Source: Bilabrum cf. latius
Taxonomy: Eukaryota; Bigyra: Bicosoecida; Bigyra; Bicosoecida
NCBI GenBank assembly: GCA_965178125.1
Contig: CBCXTV010000044.1
Span: 1 to 23,365, forward strand
DNA length: 23,365 nucleotides
Direction: 5' to 3'
The notes beneath the pieces are model-generated. The model did not search any database. It had not been told where the DNA came from and was given only the letters and a program-made list of their open reading frames with translations. Positions 8,035 to 17,743 of the stretch are shown piece by piece. The translations under genes were made by a program, and so were the position numbers. Within the stretch, counting starts at the first letter, position 1. Each line of letters begins with the position of its first letter.

Positions 8035-9966
8035 TCAGGGCTCGTGCTTTACGCCGGGTGCCGGGGTCAGGCGCGCTCTCTTCGAAGGCTGTGCCTCAGT
8101 CCTGTTGGTGGAGGGCGACCTGGAATAGGATGAGGACGATCTGGAGCAGGATCTCGTGTCCTTGAGGCTTACGCTCCTCGCGAGCTTCAACGAATTCCCG
8201 TGGAAGGTCCGCGGAAGGCTCACGTACTCCTCCTCGTCCACGTCATACGGCTCACTGCCCTGCTGCTGCCGCCACTGGTTGATCACAAGCTTGATGAACG
8301 TTTTGCCCCAGCTCCATTCGGAATGACTCTGTGCCTGCTCGGTGAGCCACTTGTTGTATGCGATGTTCACCGTTTTGATGCCCTGCACCGCGGTGTAGAG
8401 ATGCCCCGCGTTGAAGCGGTAACCTCGGTCGTCGGCATCCTGAAGGTTGTACCGGAGCCGGGCGTCCGCATGGCCGATGTCGTCCGAGGGGATGTGCTCG
8501 AAGACCTTTTGGCACTGGCGGCTCACGAACGGGTCGACGATGCACTGCGTGCTTTCCGCGTACTTGATCATGTGCCACATGGCTTCCTCGGCAAACCATT
8601 TGGAATAACTCAAGAGGTTATAGGTCTTGTCCTTGGCCCTTGAGTAGTTGTTCGCAATGTCCCGCAGTGCGGGCGAGTCCAGCACGGCGCGCCTCGTCTG
8701 GCACAGCGGGCCGTTCTTGAGGAGCTGCTTCCTGTTGCTCTTGTGCGGAGCGTACAGAGTTCGGATGACGTCTGGGATCACGGTGTCCGTGGCAGTCCTG
8801 CCCTTAAACATGAAGTGGTTCCAGGCCACGGTCCAGCTCATGATGGGATAGTGCACTTGCATCGGAGGTATGAGCGTGAGGAGGCCCACGGTTTTCGCCA
8901 AGGATGCTCCCCAAGTAATCCAATCATCACTCGGGTTCTTCTCGTCGTGCCTCCTTTTGGGGATCATTTTCGGGAGGAGGAACGTTGGCGTTATGATGCG
9001 CTCCCTGAACTGCTTCGTGAGGTGCTTCATCATGTCCACCCAGACCTGTCCCAGCGGTTTGGTTGTCATGCGGATCACGACGAGGCGCGAGCTGCTGTCC
9101 CCCTTTAGGATGTCTTCCAACTCGTTCTGCAGCGCCTGCTTTGCCTCAAGGATGTAGTACTGGATGCTGTTGTCCTTCCCGCCGTTCATCCACTCCTGCT
9201 GCTCCTCTTGGCATCTCCCCTCGAGGCAATGCGCCGCCAAGTCCCTGTCGTCGCAGAGGACAAGCGCGTGGGTTGAGGGTGGCCACTCCAGCCATGAGGG
9301 CAGCTCGGCCCCCGGCATCTCCGTGTGGAGTTTATCGATCCACTTCTGCTTGACTTGGATCCATCGAGCGGTCTGCCATTTCAAGGGAGGCAGGGTGTTC
9401 ATCTTGGGCCTCTTCATGGCTACCATGTCGAGCATTCTGTCGAGGGTGGGGATGCACATCATCGGCTGCACCACGTGGATGCGGATGTCTCCGTACCTCA
9501 GGAAGTACGAATACGACCCGCCGCGTTTGTCCTGGAGGAGGTGGACGAACGTGTTGGTTTCGCCGGCGTGCTCGTGAACACCGCACAAGTCTTCGTAGGA
9601 GATGGGCACGCGCTCTGTTTTTTCCCAGACGAGGACAACCCCCCAACTCAGGGCCGCGCACACGGACATCACGACGGACAATGTGTTTAATCGCTCGCCA
9701 AGAGTCCAGTCGTCACTCGGGTCGATCATTATGTACGGTTTCATACTGTGCCCTGCATCCGCACTTCGTCGTCCCGAGCCCCCCCACTCCGTGTCCATGC
9801 TCTCGGGAGTCGATGCGAGGACCGGGCTGGCTGCCAGCACAGATGTCATGCGGAGGCAATCTTCCCACTTCCATACCGGCCCTTGGAACGTGTCGAAGAG
9901 GCGGCGCCAGACGCAGCGTTCGAAGCTTCGGTTCGGGATCCGCATCTTCAGGAGCGCTTCCTCCCC
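8035..9966 (-). CDS. C-terminal part of a glycosyltransferase-like protein, after a frameshift
   Basis: This open frame ends at 8035. In its own frame it runs upstream past 10000, but there it overlaps the better GT25-like frame, so I take only about 643 codons (from 9966) as real. Near 9702 it has GERLNTLSVV followed by VVLVWE, which recalls the GxGNRLxxL...VVW pattern of fucosyltransferase-like enzymes; this is a weak resemblance. The middle is rich in Trp and well composed but not recognised. The C-terminus is SR-rich, followed by PSKRARL, a possible nuclear signal, which would be odd for a Golgi enzyme. Inserting one G in the G run at 9963-9966 would join this frame to the GT25-like frame upstream. 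Codons near 8461-8585 are the source of the repeated pieces at 17744-17959 and 18700-18914. Confidence 0.6.
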   Translation of the reverse strand, partial: GEEALLKMRIPNRSFERCVWRRLFDTFQGPVWKWEDCLRMTSVLAASPVLASTPESMDTEWGGSGRRSADAGHSMKPYIMIDPSDDWTLGERLNTLSVVMSVCAALSWGVVLVWEKTERVPISYEDLCGVHEHAGETNTFVHLLQDKRGGSYSYFLRYGDIRIHVVQPMMCIPTLDRMLDMVAMKRPKMNTLPPLKWQTARWIQVKQKWIDKLHTEMPGAELPSWLEWPPSTHALVLCDDRDLAAHCLEGRCQEEQQEWMNGGKDNSIQYYILEAKQALQNELEDILKGDSSSRLVVIRMTTKPLGQVWVDMMKHLTKQFRERIITPTFLLPKMIPKRRHDEKNPSDDWITWGASLAKTVGLLTLIPPMQVHYPIMSWTVAWNHFMFKGRTATDTVIPDVIRTLYAPHKSNRKQLLKNGPLCQTRRAVLDSPALRDIANNYSRAKDKTYNLLSYSKWFAEEAMWHMIKYAESTQCIVDPFVSRQCQKVFEHIPSDDIGHADARLRYNLQDADDRGYRFNAGHLYTAVQGIKTVNIAYNKWLTEQAQSHSEWSWGKTFIKLVINQWRQQQGSEPYDVDEEEYVSLPRTFHGNSLKLARSVSLKDTRSCSRSSSSYSRSPSTNRTEAQPSKRARLTPAPGVKHEP

Positions 9967-10544
9967 TCCGGGCTGATGAGATACCACTTTAGGCCCATGC
10001 CGACGTGGTAGGGGACCACAAATGTGTTGTCTACCCAGTGCGCCGGATAGGTCCGCACGTCCAAGAGGCGCTCGCAATTGTGGATGGAGGTGGAGTTTTC
10101 GCGCTGGAGGTTGACCATTCTCGGTGCTTCTGACCCCGCTAACATGGCCATCTGCGTCACCTTGGGGTTTTTCGCGATGGCGTGAAGAACTACGAGTAGC
10201 CGATCCACGCATGCTTCGCGAGGTTCGATATCATCTTCGACAACCATGAGCCATTCCGTCGGCGTGTGGTTCTCAGCCCACAGCCATGCGTTTCGATGGG
10301 ATTGGATCGCCCCAACAGTGGCCGGATTGTATTTGCTCCAGTCCGTTATCTTGCCGGAGAAGATATCCAAGAGGGCCTGGTCTTTGACGATGTCGCGTCC
10401 ATCTGGGTCCCTGTCGGTCTGCGGAAACACTGGATTGGGGAGCCGAAGGACCGCTCCCATGTGCTCGTGGAGTTCTCGCGCCCCTTTTTTTTGTCGCCAC
10501 TCCTCGAAGCGGGACTCTTCCCTGCAGATCAGCAGACATGTCAT
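9948..10544 (-). CDS. GT25-like glycosyltransferase domain, N-terminal part of the gene at 8035-9966
   Basis: From the Met at 10544 there are 194 residues before the frame breaks. MTCLLICREESRFEEW opens like the first strand of a GT-A fold. VGAIQSHRNAW (77-87) resembles the GCALSH motif of family 25 glycosyltransferases, and EWLMVVEDDIEP (97-108) matches their strand and EDD metal/nucleotide-sugar motif. Family 25 enzymes transfer sugars in lipopolysaccharide or to hydroxylysine; the substrate here cannot be told. An AG directly precedes the ATG, so 10544 may instead be an exon edge. The frame stops at 9948 after four Gs; the partial copy at 15272-15783 has five Gs at the same place and keeps the other phase. 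This is either a real inactivating deletion or a sequencing error. Confidence 0.62.
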   Translation of the reverse strand: MTCLLICREESRFEEWRQKKGARELHEHMGAVLRLPNPVFPQTDRDPDGRDIVKDQALLDIFSGKITDWSKYNPATVGAIQSHRNAWLWAENHTPTEWLMVVEDDIEPREACVDRLLVVLHAIAKNPKVTQMAMLAGSEAPRMVNLQRENSTSIHNCERLLDVRTYPAHWVDNTFVVPYHVGMGLKWYLISPEGRKRS

Positions 10545-13400
10545 CTTCCCGAGGTCCTGGCGATGGTGTCCGAATTGCGCCTGGAAGCCCGACATCTCCA
10601 GAGACGGGAAATGGCATGCGCTGTGTGTCCAGCGGCGATCTTGCACTTCTGCTCCCGAAACTCGCGAATGCAGGATCCGGGAACATGAGCCTTGAAGGCG
10701 GCGGATTTTTGGATGGGGGACACCCGCGTCCTCTCTTCGCGAGCTTCGTCCTGATCCGATGCCCCAATTGAGCGCTCGACAGCAGGAACGATGAGGAACC
10801 TCAGTTCTGGTTTCGCATGTTTGCATGGCCTCTGGAAGCATGTCGTGTGCAGACCCTCCAAGCGCCTCGATGTCTGAGCATCGCTTTCTCTCCGCACGCT
10901 TCGTGCAAGGAATGCAACTCGTGCGTACCATCGTGGACTACGGGTCACAGAGACTCGGAAAGGGGAGCATGCCCGAATGCACATCGCGGACGGAATTTGT
11001 CCCACGCTATTGAAGGTGGTCACCGGACTCAGACTGCTGCGGTGCATGCTTCGCGCATTGAATGGAGGCGCGTAAAATCTTGCAGAATGCACAGAGGGGG
11101 TCATCCGAGCGGGATCTTTGTGTAGCATCTAGAGCGGCAGATCGTGCGCAGGGGAGAATCCACACGCGGACTCCGAGGAGTGAGTAAGGCCGGCCCTGGA
11201 AGTCGTGCCGCGAAAGCGAATGAGCGCAACATGGCGACTGACGGACGTCGCACGCTACGTACTTGTGGTCGCCCTCGTCCGGTCGCCCATCCCGGCGAAT
11301 GGTGGCGCTGCAAGATCTGCGATGCCCGTCCGTGCCCGTCCCTCCTGGACGGCTCTGCCGAGGATCAGGGACGCTCTGGTTGTTTTTCCCTGAGCACCTG
11401 CGTTTCGAAAGCGGTCTTCCGCGTTTGCTACTTCCCCTTCGAACTCCCTGCATTTTTGGCCGGAAAAGGCAACGAAGACAGGCGTGTGCTCCATAGACTG
11501 CTCGGACGAGAAGGTGTGTGCAAGAGCCTTTCCCAATCGTCACGGGGGGTGAACTGCTGGGTCCGGAATGGATTTGACTCCTGGACTTTTGCGTGTGAAG
11601 CGTGAGGTGGGCGTGCTTCGTGGGAGGTTTCCGCATGCGGGGGGACGGGAACTTTCCTGGGTCGCTGGGCCTGGGACCGGGTAGCGGGAACTCGGGGACT
11701 TTCCCCGGGAAATGGATTCACAGAGCGTACGGTGATTTCCCGGGTCGCCCTTCTCGACCCCGAAGTGGAATTTGGCTTTCGGACCCGAATACAAGCTTAG
11801 AAGGAACTTTTTGTCTTCCGCGCCTGCGAAGGTGTGCCACGCGGGCGGTTCTTGTTCACGCACTTGCGCTGCAAGCAGTGAACGCGAGGCCGTCTGCGGT
11901 TTACGGCTACGTGTCATAGCGCGTCGTAGGATGTCGCGTTCCAAAAGAAGTCTAGCGGCTGGAGGGCGGTGAGTGAAGTGCACACGTAGTGATCGTGACG
12001 AACCGGGCGTCGACACTTGTCCTGGGCGACGTCCGAAACATCTACGCTGCGCTATTACGGCCAGTCGTGTACGCTTGGTGTCGGAGGGAAGACCCCTACG
12101 GTGTATACGGTTGCCGACGAACATAGTGATGTGGTAAGCGCATTCGGAAGGGGGCGCACGAACGTGCGAGCAATAGCACGCCATTCCGCGTATCATGGTA
12201 GCCTGATATTACATGTGCCGCACAGAATTCTCAATCATTCGCGAGAAGTGTGTGCGGGGAGTACGCTGGGGTGGATAGAAAAGAGATGTCGTCCGCAGGA
12301 TGTGTGCTCCCAAGGATTTGCTCGGAAGAATGCGGACGATCGTTTGGAATGCTGCTTTGCACGCAGACTCTATTTCATAGATATGCCTCCATTCGCTGTG
12401 ACCCTCGTGCGACCGGCTTCGGACGAGTTCCGCAATCTTCGCAATCATGTGCATCCCATCTCGAGGTCTGCGGCAGCTTCTCCCGCAGAGGAGCCGCCGT
12501 GGGAGCCGCTTAGCATCCCCTCGTCGCAGGGACTTCACGGTACGGTGTTGTTTATGTCTCTCGGGGTTTTTGTGATGCTCAGGTGCGCGGCCTCTTGCTC
12601 TCTTCGTGACCGATTTCGTTGTCGCAGTGCTGTGGGTCTCCGTAACGGGAATGTGAGGCAGTCTCGACACCTCGACGAGGTGTCATGCGTCATAAGGATC
12701 TGCGCGTCTTTGGTCACGGCAAGAGTGGGCGAGAGTCAAACGGGCAGAAATGATCGTAGCAGCAGCGCTCACGGGCCCGCGGCTCCGCGGTTCACTCCCG
12801 CTTGGGAGGGCTGACCAGCGTGTAGTGGGTGGGTCTTCCGGAAAGCGCCTAGAGATACTCATCGCATAGCCTTCCCTGGAACGAGTCCAGCATAGCCTTT
12901 TTTTTTTTTCGGCGGTCGTGGGGAGATACAATTCTCCCGCTGCGGAAGGCTGCACACTCCCGCATCGTGAAGTCAATCACGCAACACCGTGCCGACTCAT
13001 GTACCGAGACCGATGCATCTTACCGTCAGCGGCGCTGGTGGAAGCCGCGCTGCGAACAAGCTCCTCTGCACCAGTTACCCCGCCTTTCCAATTCTCGCGC
13101 AACTGAACGTGACTCCTGTGGATACGCAGTTTCTTCACCCAGGGCGGGTGCTTCGCAACGTCGTGCGTGCCCCCTCTTGCCGTCGCGGGTGCTGAGACGC
13201 CTTCATGGTCATAAGGCGCCCTGAGCAGACTGCAGCGCGACTTCCAGTGACATTCCCGGCAAGAACACACTGCAGCTCACATGCAGCGAGCGGAAGGACC
13301 CAATCCCGCGCGTGGGGAGGCGCTATCGTGTTGTGTTGTGTGTCGTGTTTGTGGTTTATGTCGAGCTTTCGGCACTGCGCGGAATCGGGAATTTCGGGGG
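10545..13400. other. About 2.9 kb without a supported gene
   Basis: Several open frames of 100-265 codons exist on both strands, but they overlap each other, lack recognisable motifs and have no copies elsewhere in the window. A pure T run lies at about 12898-12910. A diverged dispersed repeat lies at 11677-11780. An upstream exon of the glycosyltransferase-like gene could sit near 10545-10930, but I cannot show it. Confidence 0.5.
11677..11780. repeat. Diverged dispersed repeat, related to 13407-13515
   Basis: The two blocks share an ordered series of words (GGGACCGG-like, the TACSGT-to-TTYCCGGGTC segment, and CTCGAAATGG-like). Their minus-strand translations also align, with EKGDP and TL at matching places. 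Identity is moderate, so this is an old family. Confidence 0.45.
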
Positions 13401-13406
13401 TCCTTG

Positions 13407-13542
13407 GGCCCGGAATCGGGGACCGGAAACTGAGGCAATTTTCGCCGCCAGATGGAGTGACGGAGAGTACCGTCGTTTTCCGGGTCACCTTTTTCGGTCT
13501 CGAAATGGGAATCGGATTTGGGACAGGAATTGAAGCGGAGAA
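13407..13542. repeat. Dispersed repeat; 13466-13542 is duplicated at 14559-14635
   Basis: The last 77 bases are identical to 14559-14635. The whole block is a diverged relative of 11677-11780. It lies directly before the 54-bp higher-order array, and its second copy lies directly after it, so it brackets the array. Confidence 0.7.
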
Positions 13543-13557
13543 GGGCCACTCTAGGGC

Positions 13558-14464
13558 CTCCCGGGAGCCCTCTTGGGGCCCCCAAACAGCAAAACAAACC
13601 CCGGGGCCCGAACTGTGTCGCCGCAACTTAAATTCCTTGTGTGGATCGGCCATTTTTGGCCAAATCTGGGGGGGTCCCCTTCCGGGCCCCCCCAAAACGC
13701 TCAAAAAAAAAACACCACAACGTGGCGTTTTGCGTCTTTTTAGGGCGGTTTAGGGGCTCTAAAATCCACTACAACGTGGCGTTTTGCGTCTCTTTGGGGC
13801 GATTTAGGGGCTCTAAAATCCACCACAACGTGGCGTTTTGCGTCTTTTTTGGGCGATTTAGGGGCTCTAAAATCCACCACAACGTGGCGTTTTGCGTCGT
13901 TTGGGGGCTGCCTGGGGCCCATTTTTTCCACCACAACCTCGCGTTTTGCCCTTTTTGGGGCCGGGAGCCCTCTCGGGGCCCCCAAACCGCAAAAACAAAC
14001 CGGGGCCCGAACTGTGTCGCCGCAACTTAAAGTCCTTGTGTGGATCGGCCATTTTTGGCCAAATCCTGGGGGGGTCCCCTTCCGAGCCCCCCGAAAACGC
14101 TCAAAAAAAACACCACAACGTGGCGTTTTGCGTCTTTTTTGGGCGATTTAGGGGCTCTAAAATCCACTACAACGTGGCGTTTTGCGTCTTTTTTGGCGAT
14201 TTAGGGGCTCTAAAATCCACCACCACGTGGCGTTTTGCGTCTTTTTTGGGCGATTTAGGGGCTCTAAAATCCACCACAACGTGGCGTTTTGCGTCGTTTG
14301 GGGGCTCCTTGGGGCCCATTTTTTCCACCACAACCTCGCGTTTTGCCCTTTTTGGGGCCGGGAGCCCTCTTGGGGCCCCGAAACAGCCAAAAAAAAGCCG
14401 GGGTCCGAGCTGTGTCGCCGCAACTTAAATTCCTTGTGCGGATCGGCCATTTTTGGCGAAATCC
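13558..14464. repeat. Higher-order tandem repeat of about 397 bp made of 54-bp units
   Basis: Each large unit has a ~155-bp spacer (with CTGTGTCGCCGCAACTTAAA and GGCCATTTTTGGCC) followed by five subunits. Subunits of 54 bp begin ACCACAACGTGGCGTTTTGC and lie at 13714, 13768, 13822, 13876 and 13930 in the first array, and at 14112, 14166 (53 bp), 14219, 14273 and 14327 in the second. In each array the fourth and fifth subunits have the same diverged 3' halves, so the whole block was duplicated after the subunits diverged. A third spacer starts near 14355 and stops at 14464. Because 54 is divisible by 3, several frames stay open through the array without being genes. Confidence 0.92.
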
Positions 14465-14635
14465 CCGCATCTGCTCCTCACGCGCGGAACGTGTTTCGGT
14501 ACGCAAAAAGCGGTCACATGGGAGGCCCGGAAAGCGTCCGGAAAACGGTTCAGAAATAAGTACCGTCGTTTTCCGGGTCACCTTTTTCGGTCTCGAAATG
14601 GGAATCGGATTTGGGACAGGAATTGAAGCGGAGAA
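14465..14635. repeat. Two repeat chips joined: copy of 288-382, then copy of 13466-13542
   Basis: 14465-14558 equals 288-382. 14559-14635 equals 13466-13542. The join follows the string AGAAATA with no filler. This is the first clear patchwork junction in a series that runs to 19048. Confidence 0.88.
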
Positions 14636-14788
14636 CGGACCCCAAGGTGTTACCTCTTGCCTCCATACGATGCTAGGATCTCCAGGTTTCTCAGTTTTAG
14701 GCAGCACTCGAAGGGGAAGCTTCCGACGGCGCGCCTATGACATGCTGCCACCCATCACCGTGGTCATCTGGAGGACTCCGCACCATTC

Positions 14789-15082
14789 GGAAAACGGCTC
14801 GCCCGCCGTGAGTGAACCACACAGCGATCGCCGTGTGCATCAGTAGGACCCCCGCACCATTCGCGGAAAACGGCTCGCCCGCCGTAAGTGAAATGGCGTC
14901 CCGAAGGACCCGTGCTCCTTTTGAAAAACGGCTCGCCCGCCGTGTGTCCGCCGTGAGTGAACCAGCGATCGCCGCGTGCATCAGTAGGACCCCCGCACCA
15001 TTCGGAAAACGGCTCGCCCGCCGTAAGTGAAATGGCGTCCCGAAGGACCCGTGCTCCTTTTGAAAAACGGCTCGCCCGCCGT
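14789..15082. repeat. Five copies of a 21-bp motif inside a 139-bp tandem duplication
   Basis: The motif AAAACGGCTCGCCCGCCGT occurs at 14789-14809, 14865-14885, 14923-14943, 15004-15024 and 15062-15082 (spans include the two bases before it). The pairs 14865/15004 and 14923/15062 are both 139 bases apart, showing a tandem duplication of about that size. Neighbouring GTGAGTGAA or GTAAGTGAA follows several copies. No coding role is supported. Confidence 0.85.
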
Positions 15083-15133
15083 GTGTTCCCGAGATCCTCC
15101 AGCCACGCCACCAGTCAATGTTCTCGCTCGCCG

Positions 15134-15271
15134 TTACGTCATGGAGCCCCACGAAGTCGTGCAGATGATCAGGGCGATACCGTGAGCATCCTCCTTCTCC
15201 GTCTTCTTGCCGCCGTCGTACAGCCTGGCCGCGACACGATCTTGATGCCAAAACTCGAGGTTTCGCCGGCG
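15134..15271. other. Patchwork of three tiny gene chips (Rep, C-rich, second C-rich)
   Basis: About 15134-15183 matches rep at 3341-3391 (around helicase motif C). 15184-15219 matches the C-rich gene at 16562-16597. 15220-15259 matches the gene at 22304-23365 (22504-22543). All are in the same orientation as their sources. Each has a few substitutions. None can be functional alone. Confidence 0.75.
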
Positions 15272-15783
15272 TGGAACGTGTCGAAGAGGCGGCGCCAGAC
15301 GCAGCGTTCGAAGCTTCGGTTCGGGATCCGCATCTTCTAGAGAGCGCCTTCCTCCCCCTCCGGGCTGATGAGATACCACTTTAGGCCCATGCCGACGTGG
15401 TAGGGGACCACAAATGTGTTGTCTACCCAGTGCGCCGGATAGGTCCGCACGTCCAAGAGGCGCTCGCAGTTGTGGATGGAGGTGGAGTTTCCGCGCTGGA
15501 GGCTGACCATTCTCGGTGCTTCTGACCCCGCTAACATGGCCATCTGCGTCACCTTGGGGTTTTCGCGATGGCGTGAAGAACTACGAGTAGCCGATCCACG
15601 CATGCTTCGCGAGGTTCGATATCATCCTCGACAACCATGAGCCATTCCGTCGGCGTGTGGTTCTCAGCCCACAGCCATGCGTTTCGATGGGATTGGATCG
15701 CCCCAAGAGTGGCCGGATGGTATTTGATCCAGTCCGTTATCTTGCCGGAGAAGATATCCAAGAGGGCCTGGTCTTTGACGATG
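15272..15783 (-). pseudogene. Partial copy of the GT25-like gene (source 9884-10392)
   Basis: The block aligns end to end with 9884-10392. It has lost one T near 15561, which shifts the frame after AIAK, and gained a stop at the Lys-Met position near 15340. It has five Gs (minus strand) at 15354-15358 where the main gene has four. Most coding differences change residues, as expected for a decaying copy. Its upstream end is joined in frame to the C-rich gene (see 15549-16865). Confidence 0.85.
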
Positions 15784-16865
15784 CCCTGCATCAACTGGTC
15801 CTGCACCGCACACTGCATGCACGATGGCATCGCGGAGATGAATTTCTCCGCATTCCGGAGAAGCTCCATGGCCCGGTTGATGTCATCCAAGGCCTCGTCA
15901 CGCGAAGGACTCTGACGCACGGCGTTGCTGCAGGAGGCGGCGCCTCCTGCAGGAGGCTCGTCGCGTGCGGGAGCACGAGCGTCGTTGTCGCCGTCACCGG
16001 TATTCGCGCCAGCTTTTGGCACCCAACGCTTCGCTTCACCCGCAGAGGAACGGACATCATGGAGACTCCAGCCACGCGCAACCAGGCACTTCGCGCACCA
16101 GTCCTCAGGGAAGAAATAGCGCAGGTTCTCCTTCTTCCGGCGGTTCTGGGGAAATCGGTACGCCGGATACTCGTTTTTGCAGTTCTTGCACCACACCCAC
16201 CACGGCGTCGCGTTGTCGAACTTGTCGCAACACACCCAGCAAACTGGTTGGATCCAGTCCTTCCACTTCTTGAAGTACGCCGACCGGGGCTTGCAGCACT
16301 GGCACGCGTTGCAAGTCCATGTCGCCTCCTCCGCCGGCTCCGGCGCGACCTGCCGCGGCACGTACGTCTCCCCCCATGACGACTTCGCAGGGGTCTCCCA
16401 TAGATCCCAGCTATCAGCGCCAGAGACCGCCCCGGCAGTGTGCGCAAGATTCACACGCTGCGATGACAATGCCTCTGCCACGCCGCCACCCGCCTTCCAA
16501 GCGGCTGCGTCGGTCCATACGTCGTCATTACCTCCGGGCACCACAGCACGTCCACCGCCGCGAGCATCCTCCTCCTCCGTCTTCTTGCCGCCGTCGTCTT
16601 CGGCGTCCTCCTTCGGCGCTGCCTTGCCGCTCTCCTCTCCGAGCATCCCCGTGGACGCCGCCTCCGCGCCGCCGCTCTCGATGTGGGAGCCGCCCGAATC
16701 ATCGACGCTTGCCGCCGCGCCGGCGTGCTCCGCCGGGGCGTCGACCTCGCGCGCCAACATGCCGCCCTCGTTTCCCATATCACCGGCGCCTCGACGCCCA
16801 CGAAGATTGCGGCCGTCTCCCAAGGAAACAGCAATGCTCTCGGACGGTTTCTCCTCAGACATCAT
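15549..16865 (-). CDS. C-rich putative zinc-binding protein fused in frame to a GT25-like fragment
   Basis: From the Met at 16865 the frame runs 438 codons to a stop at 15549. Residues 1-180 are Gly/Ala/Glu-rich and likely disordered. Residues 185-260 hold C185xxC188, C190-C191, C209xxC212-C213, C226xxC229 and C257xxC260, with many aromatics (YFKKWKDWIQPVC, TPWWVWC); this spacing suggests two zinc-binding knuckles. The family is not recognised. Residues 349-361 come from a chip of the 22304-23365 gene (15782-15822), and 362-438 are the GT25-like fragment, including the EDD motif but not a full domain. The frame is open upstream of 16865 to 17705, but that part crosses other joined fragments. 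It may be an expressed chimera or a chance open fusion. A piece of its cysteine region is copied at 17196-17511, and its first codons at 17984-18192. Confidence 0.6.
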   Translation of the reverse strand: MMSEEKPSESIAVSLGDGRNLRGRRGAGDMGNEGGMLAREVDAPAEHAGAAASVDDSGGSHIESGGAEAASTGMLGEESGKAAPKEDAEDDGGKKTEEEDARGGGRAVVPGGNDDVWTDAAAWKAGGGVAEALSSQRVNLAHTAGAVSGADSWDLWETPAKSSWGETYVPRQVAPEPAEEATWTCNACQCCKPRSAYFKKWKDWIQPVCWVCCDKFDNATPWWVWCKNCKNEYPAYRFPQNRRKKENLRYFFPEDWCAKCLVARGWSLHDVRSSAGEAKRWVPKAGANTGDGDNDARAPARDEPPAGGAASCSNAVRQSPSRDEALDDINRAMELLRNAEKFISAMPSCMQCAVQDQLMQGIVKDQALLDIFSGKITDWIKYHPATLGAIQSHRNAWLWAENHTPTEWLMVVEDDIEPREACVDRLLVVLHAIAKTPR

Positions 16866-16978
16866 CGGCAAAGAGACTCGGAGAATGCCGTTCCCGCAGA
16901 GTGCGCTGCTGACTGCCGAAGCCGAAAGAGGACCCGCGGAGAAGGAATCTCGCACATGCTCCCAGGAAAAGCAACTCC

Positions 16979-17190
16979 CCGCCCATTCCGAATGCAAGAA
17001 CGGACTCCCGCCCTTTCCGAGATCGAGAGCGCATCGCGGGCGCATTTCCCGACTCGCGATCGGCCTCGGAAACCGAGATCTCCCGGGCACCTTTCCCGAC
17101 TCGCAGCCGGTCTCAGAGACGACCACGAATCGGCACGACAAGTGCGCCCGATTTCGTCCCCCGAAAAAGGACACAACTAGGACCCCGCGG
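16979..17190. repeat. 5' flank of the C-rich gene, repeated at 1-287
   Basis: This copy is shorter than 1-287 by an internal deletion of about 78 bases. It is followed at once by a copied piece of the gene's own cysteine region (17196 on). So gene, flank and gene piece are stacked in series. Confidence 0.85.
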
Positions 17191-17195
17191 ATCTC

Positions 17196-17511
17196 CGCCG
17201 GAAACTCGTTTTTGCAATTCTTGCACCTCACCCACCACGGCGTCGCGTTGTCGAACTTGTCGCAACACACCCGGCAAACTGGTTGGATCCAGTCCTTCCA
17301 CTTCTTGAAGTACTCTGACCGGGGCTTAGGCCCTGGCACGCGTTGCAAGTCCATGTCGCCTCCTCCGCCGGCTCCGGCGCGACCTGCCACGGCACGTACG
17401 GCTCCCCCCATGACGACTTCGCAGGCGTCTTCCATGAACCCCAGGTTCCGACATCCTTCCCGTCTGCCACGCCGCCACCCGCCTTCCAAGCGGCTGCGTC
17501 TGACCATACGT
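17196..17511 (-). pseudogene. Fragment of the C-rich gene (source about 16160-16513)
   Basis: It covers the segment from the WKDW/CxxCC region back to the AAWKAGGG region, and the main cysteine pairs are kept. One internal stretch of some tens of bases is missing or replaced (around 17440), and there are scattered substitutions. It joins a rep fragment at 17512 through the shared letters CGT. Confidence 0.82.
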
Positions 17512-17684
17512 CGTACACGACATTCGGCCTGCTGCCGGCCCAAATGAAATCCTCCGCCACGCGACAACGATGCGACCTCTCGGAGTCCGTCATGCATACG
17601 TGGAAGTGCACCAGGTTTCCGGCGTGCTTGCGGTGCAGGGAGAGCTCCATTTTCGTCCCGCTGCCGCGCAAGGTCTGGGAAGAG
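17512..17684 (-). pseudogene. Rep fragment spanning the HUH motif, with an internal deletion
   Basis: 17512-17654 matches rep 4052-4194, which encodes the HFH motif and the residues after it. 17653-17684 matches rep 4471-4502. The roughly 275 bases between are missing, and the join falls at a shared TTC. The deletion puts the two parts out of frame. A second copy of the same deleted fragment is at 18466-18638. Confidence 0.87.
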
Positions 17685-17743
17685 CGTCCGCATGGCCGAC
17701 ATCATCCGGAGCAGGGCGTCCGCATGCTCGACATCATCCGGGG

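Noticed and set aside
12017-12814. 265-codon plus-strand open frame
   Set aside because: No motif, no second copy and an overlapping minus-strand frame of similar quality.
13714-14385. CRISPR array or repeat protein
   Set aside because: The 54-bp units are contiguous with no unique spacers, and open frames arise only because the unit length is a multiple of three.
16177-17547. 456-codon plus-strand open frame
   Set aside because: It is antisense to the C-rich gene and its copies, and its Pro/Ser/Arg-rich composition is what the complement of GC-rich coding gives.
15549-17705. One continuous 718-codon minus-strand gene
   Set aside because: The frame crosses at least four blocks with separate sources (rep chip, copied C-rich piece, repeated flank, C-rich gene). 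Only the part from 16865 starts at a Met that is also conserved in another copy.
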